Shown one piece after another: positions 1 to 6,982 of a DNA stretch of 9,465 nucleotides. Made by a program: the position numbers and the translations under genes. The notes beneath the pieces are model-generated. The model was not told where the DNA came from and searched no databases. It saw only the letters and a program-made list of their open reading frames with translations. The stretch is taken from the NCBI GenBank assembly GCA_034111105.1, contig JAWUXY010000161.1, positions 1-9,465 on the forward strand, read 5' to 3'. The stretch comes from Bermanella sp034111105. Lineage in GTDB: Bacteria; Pseudomonadota; Gammaproteobacteria; Pseudomonadales; Oceanobacteraceae. Position 1 is the stretch's first letter; every line of letters begins with the position of its first letter.

Positions 1-954
1 TTGTGGATCTTTCGATTCAATATTACAAACCGTGATGAAGTTAGGCATTAATTTGCCGTCTTTGGTTTCTACGTGGAAATATTTTTGGTGTTCTTTCATT
101 GAGCTGATTAACGCTTCAGACGGGACTTCTAAAAATTCAGTGTCGAACTTACCCGCAAGGGCCGTTGGCCATTCGTTCAAAGAAGCAACTTCGTCTAATA
201 GGTCTTCATCAATTACCGCAACGCCACCCAATTTTGCGCCTTCAGCTTCAACTTGTGTGCGAATCATGGCTTTGCGTTCATCGTAATCAGCCAACACCTT
301 ACCTTGCTCTTTTAAAATGCCTTCGTAAGCGGCTGGGCTGGTAATGGCGATTTCACGGTTTGCGTGGAAGCGGTGACCTTTAGTGAAGTAGTTCGAGGCC
401 ACACCTAAAATGTTGGCTTCGATGACCTTGTTATCAAGCAGCATGATGATCCAATGTACTGGACGTACAAATTCTATACGGCTTGAACCCCAACGCATGC
501 GTTTAGGGATCGGTAATTTATTTAGTGAGTCTTGAATGGCAATCGGCAGCTCATCTGTGGCGTTTGCGCCAGCCACATCTTGCGCAAAATAAAGGCGTTC
601 GCCTTTTTCATCAGTGATACGGCCAACTTCATCAAAGCTGATGCCGTTTGAACGGGCAAAGCCTTCAGCGGCTTTGGTCGGTTTACCGTCGGCGCCAATT
701 GCGACATTGGTATACGGTCCGAATTTTTCAACTTTGCTGTCTTTACCTTGGGCTTCTAAACCTTCAAGGCGAAGCGCTAAGCGACGCGGTGCAGCGAATA
801 GTTTGCTGCTTACAAAACTAATTTCTTTTGCTTTTAAGTGTGCTTCGATACCGGCCTGAAACGCAGCGGCTAGGTTTTTTAATGCTTTTGGTGGCAGCTC
901 TTCGGTACCAATCTCAACTAAAAAATCATGCTTAACAATATTTGAATCCGTCAT
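1..954 (-). CDS. glyS: Glycyl-tRNA synthetase beta subunit, 5' part (C-terminus outside window)
   Basis: GlyS is the beta subunit of the alpha2-beta2 glycyl-tRNA synthetase. It contributes tRNA recognition and assembly with the alpha subunit in charging tRNA-Gly in the cytoplasm. I read an open frame of 318 codons from the ATG at 954-952 to the window edge with no stop. Family members are about 690 residues, so less than half is present. Visible family hallmarks are the N-terminal LVEIGTEELPP (residues 12-22), MRWG (153-156) followed by EFVRPVHW, a GHRFH segment, and HQKYF (289-293). The start is fixed by a TAATG overlap with the glyQ stop and by a strong ribosome binding site 7 nt upstream, which suggests translational coupling. 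There is no frameshift or missing block in the visible part. The identification is secure; only the C-terminal half is unseen. Confidence 0.96.
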   Translation of the reverse strand, partial: MTDSNIVKHDFLVEIGTEELPPKALKNLAAAFQAGIEAHLKAKEISFVSSKLFAAPRRLALRLEGLEAQGKDSKVEKFGPYTNVAIGADGKPTKAAEGFARSNGISFDEVGRITDEKGERLYFAQDVAGANATDELPIAIQDSLNKLPIPKRMRWGSSRIEFVRPVHWIIMLLDNKVIEANILGVASNYFTKGHRFHANREIAITSPAAYEGILKEQGKVLADYDERKAMIRTQVEAEGAKLGGVAVIDEDLLDEVASLNEWPTALAGKFDTEFLEVPSEALISSMKEHQKYFHVETKDGKLMPNFITVCNIESKDPQ

Positions 955-1967
955 TATTTGGCTCCCTTTTTCTTGGCGTCTTTTGCGGCTTTTTTGGCAG
1001 CGGCTTCAAAGGCGGCTTTTTCTTCTGCGGCCACATTGGCAAGCACTTCATCACGAAGGGCAGCAGGTGCTAGAGGGAACTCAAGTTTACAACGAGATTT
1101 AAAATATGCTTCGGCAACGGAGCGCGCCAAGGTACGTACGCGTAAAATGTAACCCTGACGTTCGGTTACAGAAATGGCGTGACGAGCATCCAGCATGTTA
1201 AAGGCGTGGGAGGCTTTTAATACTTGCTCGTAAGCTGGCAGTGCAAGGCCCGCTTCAATTAAACGCGCGCAATCGCTTTCGTGTTGGTTGAACGCTTGGA
1301 ATAAAAAGTCCACATCGGCGTGTTCAAAGTTGTAAGCCGATTGCTCTACTTCGTTTTGATGGAAGACATCGCCGTAAGTCACTTTTGAACCGTCAGGGCC
1401 GTAGCACCAAACCAGATCAAAAATGCTGTCTACGTTTTGTAGGTACATAGCGATACGCTCAAGACCATACGTAATTTCACCTGTCACTGGGTAGCATTCA
1501 AGGCCGCCCACTTGTTGGAAGTAGGTGAACTGGGTGACTTCCATGCCGTTAAGCCACACTTCCCAGCCTAGACCCCAGGCACCCAACGTCGGGCTTTCCC
1601 AGTTATCTTCTACGAAGCGTACGTCGTGAACGCCGGTATCAATACCGATGACTTTTAAGCTTTCTAGGTATTTGTCTTGGATGTCCAGCGGTGATGGCTT
1701 CATCACGACTTGGAACTGATAGTAATGCTGTAGACGGTTTGGGTTTTCACCGTAGCGGCCATCGGTAGGGCGGCGACACGGTTGTACGTAAGCGGCGTTC
1801 CAAGTTTCTGGGCCAATGGCGCGTAAGAATGTTGAGGTATGAAAAGTACCTGCACCCACTTCAAGATCGATGGGTTGGTTGATAACACAGCCTTGCTGTG
1901 ACCAAAAGTTTTGCAGGGTAGCAATAAGCCCCTGAAAGGTTTTTACGTCGTAATTATTTGCGGACAC
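954..1967 (-). CDS. glyQ: Glycyl-tRNA synthetase alpha subunit
   Basis: GlyQ is the class II catalytic subunit that activates glycine with ATP and, with GlyS, charges tRNA-Gly. The protein has 337 residues and matches the E. coli protein almost end to end as I remember it: TFQGL (10-14), EVGAGTFH (36-43), RPTDGRYGENPNR (66-78), FVEDNWESPTLGAWGLGWEVW (split around 118-138), GEITYGLERIAMY (163-175) and the late VTERQGYILR (267-276). The start is a GTG at 1967-1965. It places TFQGL at the same distance from the N-terminus as in E. coli, and no in-frame ATG lies nearby. The Shine-Dalgarno is weak (GGTAGG at a long spacing). The odd feature is the C-terminus: E. coli GlyQ is about 303 residues, while here about 30 extra residues end in an Ala/Lys-rich tail (315-337). 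It is the first gene of a glyQS operon and overlaps glyS by one base. Confidence 0.97.
   Translation of the reverse strand: MSANNYDVKTFQGLIATLQNFWSQQGCVINQPIDLEVGAGTFHTSTFLRAIGPETWNAAYVQPCRRPTDGRYGENPNRLQHYYQFQVVMKPSPLDIQDKYLESLKVIGIDTGVHDVRFVEDNWESPTLGAWGLGWEVWLNGMEVTQFTYFQQVGGLECYPVTGEITYGLERIAMYLQNVDSIFDLVWCYGPDGSKVTYGDVFHQNEVEQSAYNFEHADVDFLFQAFNQHESDCARLIEAGLALPAYEQVLKASHAFNMLDARHAISVTERQGYILRVRTLARSVAEAYFKSRCKLEFPLAPAALRDEVLANVAAEEKAAFEAAAKKAAKDAKKKGAK
962..968 (-). promoter_or_regulatory. Ribosome binding site of glyS inside the glyQ 3' end
   Basis: The minus strand reads AAGGGAG seven bases before the glyS ATG. It lies within the last codons of glyQ. It is a near-perfect Shine-Dalgarno sequence and supports the start at 954, coupled to termination of glyQ. 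Confidence 0.75.
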
Positions 1968-2003
1968 TGTGGCCTACCGAATCTGGAAACAGAAAAGCAC
2001 ACG

Positions 2004-2032
2004 ATTATACGGGCCAAGGGCCTTAGATACTA
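2004..2032 (-). promoter_or_regulatory. Probable glyQS promoter
   Basis: On the minus strand a perfect TATAAT (2009-2004) lies about 37 nt upstream of the glyQ GTG. The hexamer 17 bp further upstream is TAGTAT, a poor -35, so the promoter may rely on an activator or on UP-type contacts. The GC-rich spacer contains a short inverted repeat (GGCC-AAG-GGCC on the plus strand). The predicted 5' leader would be about 30 nt, too short for a T-box. The position in the 107-bp gap after the kinase gene fits an independent promoter for glyQS. Confidence 0.55.
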
Positions 2033-2074
2033 GGGTGTTGCTTAGGCTTTGCGCAGTCAGTCATGTGGCGAGAT

Positions 2075-2728
2075 TTAAGGAAATACGAGGCGCAACTGAG
2101 CGCCCTTTGAGGGGAGGTTGTTAATGATAACCGAGCCTGTTTTACCATTACGCTTATGAGCTTGGAGTGCTTGTTCGATTAAATATAAACCTAGGCCGCT
2201 ATCAGCACCGTGTGGGGTGAAGTCAGCTTGATCATCGATTTGGTCTGTTTCAAAGCCAGGACCATTATCATCAATAATGATAACCCAGTGGCCGTCGTCA
2301 TGATCTTCAACATTAATGGTGACCTCACTGGCGCCTGCTTGGAGAGCATTCATGCAGGCATTATGCAGTGCAATGTTAAGCAGTTGCTCATCATAAAATT
2401 GGTTAAAGTCATTGTCGAAGAGTGCATTTACGGTTAGCTGGTGTAATTGCAAAAATTCTGAGGCTAATGGGGAGATGCTGTCCATTAACCAATGCTCATC
2501 AACGTTTGGTCGAAACGCTTGATTTTGAATTTTTAAAATAGACAGTAACTCGATCAGCCGATGACTTAAGTTGTTACTGTGTCCTTGTAGTTTATCCATT
2601 AAAGCTTGTTGTTCGGGGTTAAGTTGTAGCGCATCGATCAACTCAGACTCAACGCTGAGCAAGGCTTGCATTTGATTTTTTAGATCATGTAATTGGGCAC
2701 TTAACAGGGTATTAATATCAAAGCTCAT
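2075..2728 (-). CDS. Small soluble sensor-histidine-kinase-like ATPase (no input domain)
   Basis: This is a 217-residue cytoplasmic protein with a histidine-kinase core only. An N-terminal helical segment carries HDLKNQ with H14 as the candidate phospho-acceptor, then a second helix (about 40-70) completes a DHp-like hairpin. It is followed by a HATPase_c domain (about 75-217). The N-box is NACMNAL (N123, N127), the G1 box DDNGPGF (153-159), and the G2 box GLGLYLIEQAL (178-188). No transmembrane segment, PAS or GAF domain precedes the core. The gene starts 8 bp after the stop of the receiver-TPR gene, so the two are almost certainly co-transcribed and probably form a cognate pair. Phosphotransfer in either direction is inferred; the protein could also act as a phosphatase. 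I recognise the fold but no named gene. Confidence 0.85.
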   Translation of the reverse strand: MSFDINTLLSAQLHDLKNQMQALLSVESELIDALQLNPEQQALMDKLQGHSNNLSHRLIELLSILKIQNQAFRPNVDEHWLMDSISPLASEFLQLHQLTVNALFDNDFNQFYDEQLLNIALHNACMNALQAGASEVTINVEDHDDGHWVIIIDDNGPGFETDQIDDQADFTPHGADSGLGLYLIEQALQAHKRNGKTGSVIINNLPSKGAQLRLVFP

Positions 2729-2736
2729 TATTTTGC

Positions 2737-4371
2737 CTATATCATACGAACGAGTCGTTCTTGGCTTTTCTTAAGTAGTAGCCAGCGCTGATGGCGATCG
2801 TCATTGGCCGGAATATCACCCACTCGGCGCAGTAGATCGCTTACATCATCAATCATTTCTTTGGATGCCGCACGTTGATCCATGTAGGTGATTTTTACTT
2901 GTATCGCATTGAGTAAGACTGCAAGCCCAGCTTCTTTATAAGCCGTGGCTTGGTCTAGTAACTCAATGGCCTGTGATAGTTGTCCGCGCTCAAAAAAGCT
3001 AATGGCTTTGTCGTTAATCTCAGTGGTGTATTCGCGTACCACTTGTTCACTGATTTCACTTTTTGTGCGCTCAAGTTCGCGCTCTTCTGAGCGAGATAGA
3101 TTTTCAGATTTAGATAATTCATTGAGTAAGTCTTGCGCTTTGGCATGTTGCTTAGTGGCAATAAAAACATTGGCCATGGCCAGCAATGTTGAGTTATTTG
3201 GATCATTGATTCCGGCTAATATTTTTTCGGCTTTATCGGCACTGGCCTTTGCATCAAGATCTTTACCTAAGTTGGTAAAGGTCGTGCTTTCAATGATGGT
3301 GGCTTCAAGCACATATTCTGGGCTATCGGAATAGATTGCCTTTACCTCTTCAATGGCTTTGAAGGCATCCGCACTGCCTGCGCGGGTGTCTCGGCTGTTG
3401 GTAGGTGAAATTTTATGCTGAACCGATTTTGCAAATGATAAGTAATTTTTCACCGAACGATAGCAGCTATGACGCGCTAATTTTACCGATTGACGAAACG
3501 CTGATTCTGCGACTTCGAGGTTTTTATTGGCAAAGGCAATTCGGCCAAGTTCCATTTGCCTAAGCACTTGCTTGGGGGAGACTTGGGTTGCAGATACTAA
3601 AATATTTTGAGCCGATTGCAGGTCTTTATTTTTCAGGTGAATTTTGGCAATTAGGTCATAGCACTGCACATATTTGGGGTGCTGTTGAATGGTGTATTCG
3701 AGTAATTCTTTAGACTCTTTGTATTTGCCCTTATGAAATAAACAAGTGGCTTTGCCAAGCAAGGCCCATGTCACTTCATGGTCTTTTAAGATGTTTGTAT
3801 AAAGCTCCAGCGCCTCATCATTATGCTTTAATGACATGAGTGTGCGCCCCTTAATACGCTCGACTCTATTTTTAAGTCTGGGTTTAGTCTTGATGTATTC
3901 ATCACAAAGCTGCAGAACTTCCTTTTTTGCTTGTCGGTCAATGGCGTTATTAATTGGGTAGAGCTGCTCTTTTATGGTTAGTATTCGAGTTAAACGTTGG
4001 CGCATAATGTCTATTGTGAAGGGCTTGGTAACATAATCATCAGGCTCGTATTCAATGGCACCCATCACCATGTCCATGGCATTTTCGCCAGTCAGCATGA
4101 CAAATGTCGTGGTGGCTTTTAAACGGCGAATAAAGCGGGCTTCTTCTAATATTTGCTGGCCATCACGGCCACGGCCAAGATTGTAATCACTTATGACTAG
4201 GTCGTAGTCGTTATGCAGGATAAATTCTGTGGCTTCGTCCCCATCCATGGCCACATCAACCTTTGTGGCACCAAGAATGACCAGCATTTTCTTCATTGCG
4301 CTACGTGACTCAACTAGGTCATCCACCGCAAGAATGCGCTTGCCAGCAAGCATGGCATCTAAATTGGTCAT
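2737..4371 (-). CDS. Response regulator with N-terminal receiver and TPR repeats
   Basis: This protein has 544 residues. The receiver domain (about 10-132) is intact: acidic pocket D17-D18, phospho-acceptor D62 in LVISDYNLG, T94 in FVMLTGEN, and K116 in YVTKPF. It is followed by a linker helix and about four tetratricopeptide-type helix pairs (roughly 170-300, e.g. ALELYTNIL, YKESKELLEYTI, LQSAQNILVSA, LEVAESAFRQSV). A further helical region of about 200 residues runs to the C-terminus. There is no DNA-binding, GGDEF, EAL or other known output domain, so the output is probably protein-protein contact. The architecture resembles V. cholerae VieB, a receiver-TPR regulator. The ATG start is supported by AGGGA six bases upstream. 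It is the first gene of an operon with the soluble kinase and is divergent from the acyltransferase gene. Confidence 0.9.
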   Translation of the reverse strand: MTNLDAMLAGKRILAVDDLVESRSAMKKMLVILGATKVDVAMDGDEATEFILHNDYDLVISDYNLGRGRDGQQILEEARFIRRLKATTTFVMLTGENAMDMVMGAIEYEPDDYVTKPFTIDIMRQRLTRILTIKEQLYPINNAIDRQAKKEVLQLCDEYIKTKPRLKNRVERIKGRTLMSLKHNDEALELYTNILKDHEVTWALLGKATCLFHKGKYKESKELLEYTIQQHPKYVQCYDLIAKIHLKNKDLQSAQNILVSATQVSPKQVLRQMELGRIAFANKNLEVAESAFRQSVKLARHSCYRSVKNYLSFAKSVQHKISPTNSRDTRAGSADAFKAIEEVKAIYSDSPEYVLEATIIESTTFTNLGKDLDAKASADKAEKILAGINDPNNSTLLAMANVFIATKQHAKAQDLLNELSKSENLSRSEERELERTKSEISEQVVREYTTEINDKAISFFERGQLSQAIELLDQATAYKEAGLAVLLNAIQVKITYMDQRAASKEMIDDVSDLLRRVGDIPANDDRHQRWLLLKKSQERLVRMI

Positions 4372-4490
4372 AACTTATCCCTATTAACTTATTAAATAAT
4401 AGTCAAAGATGAATAATTCGCAGCAGGTAGAGAAAATTATCTAAATAAGGCAAAGTCGCACTTTTGTCACAATTGAAATAAGTGTTGGGT
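4372..4490. promoter_or_regulatory. Divergent intergenic region, promoters expected but not clear
   Basis: This AT-rich gap of about 119 bp separates two divergent genes and must hold a promoter for each unless one is expressed from elsewhere. On the minus strand TATTAT (4401-4396) could be a -10 box, and TTGACT (4406-4401) resembles a -35 box but has no acceptable -10 at the right distance. On the plus strand TTGTCA (4464-4469) is -35-like but lacks a -10. No convincing operator palindrome was seen. Confidence 0.35.
4378..4382 (-). promoter_or_regulatory. Ribosome binding site of the receiver-TPR gene
   Basis: The minus strand reads AGGGA six bases before the ATG at 4371. It supports that start and the 15-residue spacing between the N-terminus and the receiver's acidic pair. 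Confidence 0.6.
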
Positions 4491-5381
4491 ATGGATATTA
4501 AGTCGGCGTTGGCTCTTGGGTTGATTCACTCTTTAGGGACTCTAAGTTTAGGCGGAGCGCGTAGGCTAGGCGGTGCCATTGGGAGCCTGTTATGTGCGAC
4601 GAATACTCGAATGTATAAAGTGACGCTAAAGAACTTGGAGCTGTGCTTCCCTGACATGCCTGCTGATCAGCGTAAAGCACTGGCGAAAGCCAGCATGCAA
4701 GAGACCGCTAAGACCATAACCGAGACGGGTATAGCTTGGGGCGGGACGGTTGAAAAGTTTGAACGCAATGCCACTAAGATCGAAAATGTGCGCCATCAAC
4801 ACTTGTTTGATGAGGCAATAGCGAAAGAAGAGGGCGTGCTCATTTTAACGCCCCATATTGGCAACTGGGAGTTCCTCTCTTGTTGGTTACCGCAGCGCTG
4901 CCAATTAATGACCTTATATAAAATTGCCAAAATGCCTGGGTTTGAAAAAGCCATGCTCGACGCTCGCGAAGACAGCGGCGCGAAAATGGTGCCTGGTACG
5001 CGTGAAGGGGTTAAAGCATTCTTTAAGCACTATGAAGATAAAAAAGTGACCATGATTCTGCCCGACCAAGAGCCCTCGTTAAAATCGGGTGTGTGGGCGA
5101 ATTTTTTTGGCATCAATACTTTGACCCCAAAAATTGTGCACTCTATGATTCAAAAAAATCCTAAAGGGGTTGTGCTGTTTGCTTATGTTTTACGTACAGA
5201 GAAAGGGTTTGAACTGGTGTTTCGTGCTCTGGATGATGCAATTTACAGTGAAGACGTAGAGCAGAGCGCCCTTGCTATGAATAAAGGCATAGAAGCGTGT
5301 ATTGCGGATGCACCTGCTCAATACCAATGGGACTATAAGCGCTTTAAAAAGAATCCAGCCAAGTATTATAAAGGGCTGTGA
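4491..5381 (+). CDS. LpxL/HtrB-family lipid A (or lysophospholipid) acyltransferase
   Basis: This is a member of the bacterial lipid A biosynthesis acyltransferase family. These are inner-membrane-associated enzymes that add a secondary acyl chain from acyl-ACP to a lipid A precursor. From the ATG at 4491 the protein is 296 residues, close to the usual 290-310. Visible hallmarks are a hydrophobic N-terminal stretch (about residues 5-40, weak as a membrane anchor), NLELCFPDMP (48-57), the catalytic HxxxxE motif in TPHIGNWE (H122, E127), and LPDQEP (190-195), equivalent to the family's PDQ segment. GTG (4482) and TTG (4485) are in-frame alternative starts. I prefer the ATG, which has TAAGTG six bases upstream. 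It is monocistronic, divergent from the signalling operon and convergent with trkH. A Pseudomonas HtrB-type gene sits in a similar neighbourhood. The exact acyl chain and acceptor cannot be read from sequence. Confidence 0.88.
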   Translation: MDIKSALALGLIHSLGTLSLGGARRLGGAIGSLLCATNTRMYKVTLKNLELCFPDMPADQRKALAKASMQETAKTITETGIAWGGTVEKFERNATKIENVRHQHLFDEAIAKEEGVLILTPHIGNWEFLSCWLPQRCQLMTLYKIAKMPGFEKAMLDAREDSGAKMVPGTREGVKAFFKHYEDKKVTMILPDQEPSLKSGVWANFFGINTLTPKIVHSMIQKNPKGVVLFAYVLRTEKGFELVFRALDDAIYSEDVEQSALAMNKGIEACIADAPAQYQWDYKRFKKNPAKYYKGL

Positions 5382-5387
5382 GGTTGT

Positions 5388-5427
5388 GATAGTGGAAGGT
5401 GGATACGGTTGTAACCACCTTCCTATC
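5388..5427. terminator. Strong hairpin between convergent genes, possible bidirectional terminator
   Basis: A 9-bp perfect stem, GGAAGGTGG (5394-5402) with CCACCTTCC (5415-5423), is extended at the base by GATA/TATC (5388-5391 with 5424-5427, two-base bulge). The loop can close further with TAC/GTA. It starts 7 bp after the acyltransferase stop and lies 17 bp beyond the trkH stop, the classic place for a shared terminator. No T-run follows on either strand, so intrinsic termination may be weak, or the structure may protect 3' ends. Confidence 0.55.
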
Positions 5428-5444
5428 GCGTTAATAAGCGTGAA

Positions 5445-6893
5445 TTATTGACGCCAAAATACAGGTGTAAATAGCACTAATAACGTAAATATTTCCAAAC
5501 GCCCAAGCAGCATTGCAAAACTTAAAACCCATTTAGCAAAGTCACTAATATTAGCGTAATTAGCCGCTACATCGCCCAAGCCCGGCCCTAGGTTATTTAT
5601 ACAAGCACCAACCGCAGAAAAAGCCGAAACAAAATCCATTCCCGTTGCCAAAAGCAGAATCGTCATAATCAAATACAGCATTAGATACACGCTGAAAAAT
5701 CCCCAAACGGCTTCAACTACACGGTCATCGATTGGACGACCGCCAATTCGAATAGGAATGATTGCATTTGGGTGGATTAATCGTTTCATTTCACGACTGC
5801 CTTGCTTGTAAATCAACAAGACACGAATCACTTTTAAGCCACCGCCGGTACTGCCTGCACAGCCGCCCATAAACGCCAAAAAGAACAATAAGAAAGGTAA
5901 AAAGGCGGGCCACAATGAAAAGTCAGCTGCGGCATAACCTGTGGTCGTCGCGATACTGACTAATTCAAATAAACCAAACCGTAATGCTTCATTAGGGTCA
6001 TAACTTTTACTTATCACCAACGTGGTAAAGGTCACAATTGCTGCAATAAATAAAACAATTAATAAGGTTTTTACTTCAGGGTCTGCAAAGTAATGACGGA
6101 TCGATTTGAATCGCCATGCATAAAAGTGAAGGGCAAAATTAAATGCGCTGATGATCATAAAAAAGATAGCAACACTTTCAATAAGGTAACTATCAAAATA
6201 ACCAATGCTGTCATCATGGGTACTAAAGCCACCAATGGCAATGGTACTAAAAGCATGGCAAATGGCGTCAAATACATCCATGCCGGCTAAGTAAAACCCA
6301 ATGCCGCAGGCAATGGTCAGCGCTAAGTAAATATACCAAAGGGTTTTTGCTGTCTCGGTTATGCGGGGGGTTAACTTGCTGTCTTTCATAGGGCCCGGGG
6401 TTTCAGCACGATAAAGCTGCATGCCCCCGATACCGAGCATGGGCAAGATGGCCACGGCCAGTACGATGATCCCCATACCACCAAGCCATTGTAATAACTG
6501 GCGATAAAACAGAATGGATTCAGGTAATGCATCAATGCCTGTAATCACGGTTGCCCCGGTTGTTGTCCAGCCCGAGAGCGACTCAAAAAAAGCATCCGTA
6601 AAATTTAGCCCAGGGCTTTCGGCGAGCATTAAAGGCAATGCCCCCGATACCGCTAATACCAGCCAAAATAAAACCGTGACCACAAAGCCGTCACGGGTTT
6701 TTAAATCTTGGCGACGTTTGCGAACAGGAAACCAACACAATGCGCCTACCGCAAAGTTAATACCCAATGCACCTGCAAATGCACTCAAGGCACCATCTTG
6801 ATAAATAACACTGATTACCATGGGTGGTAACAGCGCAAGGCTGAAGACCATGAGTAAAATACCCAAGATGCGAAAAATTATGGCTGGATGCAT
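5445..6893 (-). CDS. trkH: Trk potassium uptake protein TrkH (membrane pore)
   Basis: TrkH is the potassium-translocating subunit of the Trk system, a dimeric inner-membrane channel gated by the cytoplasmic TrkA ring. The protein has 482 residues against 483 in E. coli and aligns from MHPAIIFRILG to LFTPVFWRQ. All four pore-loop filter glycine segments are present: TTTGAT (110-115), IAIGGFSTHD (218-227), TTTGYA (316-321) and NNLGPGLG (433-440). GGCAGSTGGGLK (343-354) and LGRLEIFTLL (463-472) are also typical. Many hydrophobic segments span its length, as expected for the four-fold M1-P-M2 repeat. The ATG start matches the E. coli N-terminus; the Shine-Dalgarno is weak, and translation may depend on the upstream trkA message. 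It lies 89 bp downstream of trkA, with two hairpins in between. Confidence 0.97.
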   Translation of the reverse strand: MHPAIIFRILGILLMVFSLALLPPMVISVIYQDGALSAFAGALGINFAVGALCWFPVRKRRQDLKTRDGFVVTVLFWLVLAVSGALPLMLAESPGLNFTDAFFESLSGWTTTGATVITGIDALPESILFYRQLLQWLGGMGIIVLAVAILPMLGIGGMQLYRAETPGPMKDSKLTPRITETAKTLWYIYLALTIACGIGFYLAGMDVFDAICHAFSTIAIGGFSTHDDSIGYFDSYLIESVAIFFMIISAFNFALHFYAWRFKSIRHYFADPEVKTLLIVLFIAAIVTFTTLVISKSYDPNEALRFGLFELVSIATTTGYAAADFSLWPAFLPFLLFFLAFMGGCAGSTGGGLKVIRVLLIYKQGSREMKRLIHPNAIIPIRIGGRPIDDRVVEAVWGFFSVYLMLYLIMTILLLATGMDFVSAFSAVGACINNLGPGLGDVAANYANISDFAKWVLSFAMLLGRLEIFTLLVLFTPVFWRQ

Positions 6894-6910
6894 AGTTGTT
6901 TATACTCATT

Positions 6911-6939
6911 AAAAATAGCAGCCTGCCATCTTCAGCAGG
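6911..6939 (-). terminator. Terminator- or attenuator-like hairpin between trkA and trkH
   Basis: On the minus strand CCTGC (6939-6935) pairs with GCAGG (6926-6922) across an 8-nt loop. After six bases a T5 run follows (6915-6911, in TATTTTTAAT). The short stem and the distance to the T-run make it a weak terminator at best. It may reduce read-through from trkA into trkH, giving less channel than gate message. Confidence 0.4.
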
Positions 6940-6957
6940 TGTAAGGTTGCCCTTACA
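6940..6957 (-). other. RNA stem-loop with GNRA tetraloop in trkA-trkH spacer
   Basis: On the minus strand a perfect 7-bp stem TGTAAGG/CCTTACA closes a GCAA tetraloop, a stable GNRA loop in RNA. The plus-strand version would have the non-GNRA loop TTGC, so the structure suits the trkA-trkH transcript. It directly abuts the next hairpin towards trkH. Likely roles are RNA stability or processing between the two genes; this is inferred. Confidence 0.5.
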
Positions 6958-6982
6958 TTGAATCTTTATTATTAATTGGTGT

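Noticed and set aside
614..859. Plus- and minus-strand frames of 70-80 codons within glyS (522-731 and 614-859)
   Set aside because: Both are shadows of the glyS frame, which runs unbroken from 954 to the window edge with conserved motifs.
1968..2074. T-box or other riboswitch ahead of glyQS
   Set aside because: The likely leader is only about 30 nt after the -10 box; there is no room for a glycine T-box and none of its motifs are seen.
2945..3334. 129-codon open frame on the plus strand inside the receiver-TPR gene
   Set aside because: It lies entirely antisense to a well-supported gene, shows no recognisable domain, and its Ser/Leu-rich composition is typical of a reverse-strand shadow.
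4482..4490. GTG at 4482 or TTG at 4485 as the acyltransferase start
   Set aside because: Both are possible, but ATG at 4491 has a better-spaced Shine-Dalgarno-like TAAGTG, and the extra residues add no conserved sequence. Kept only as alternatives.
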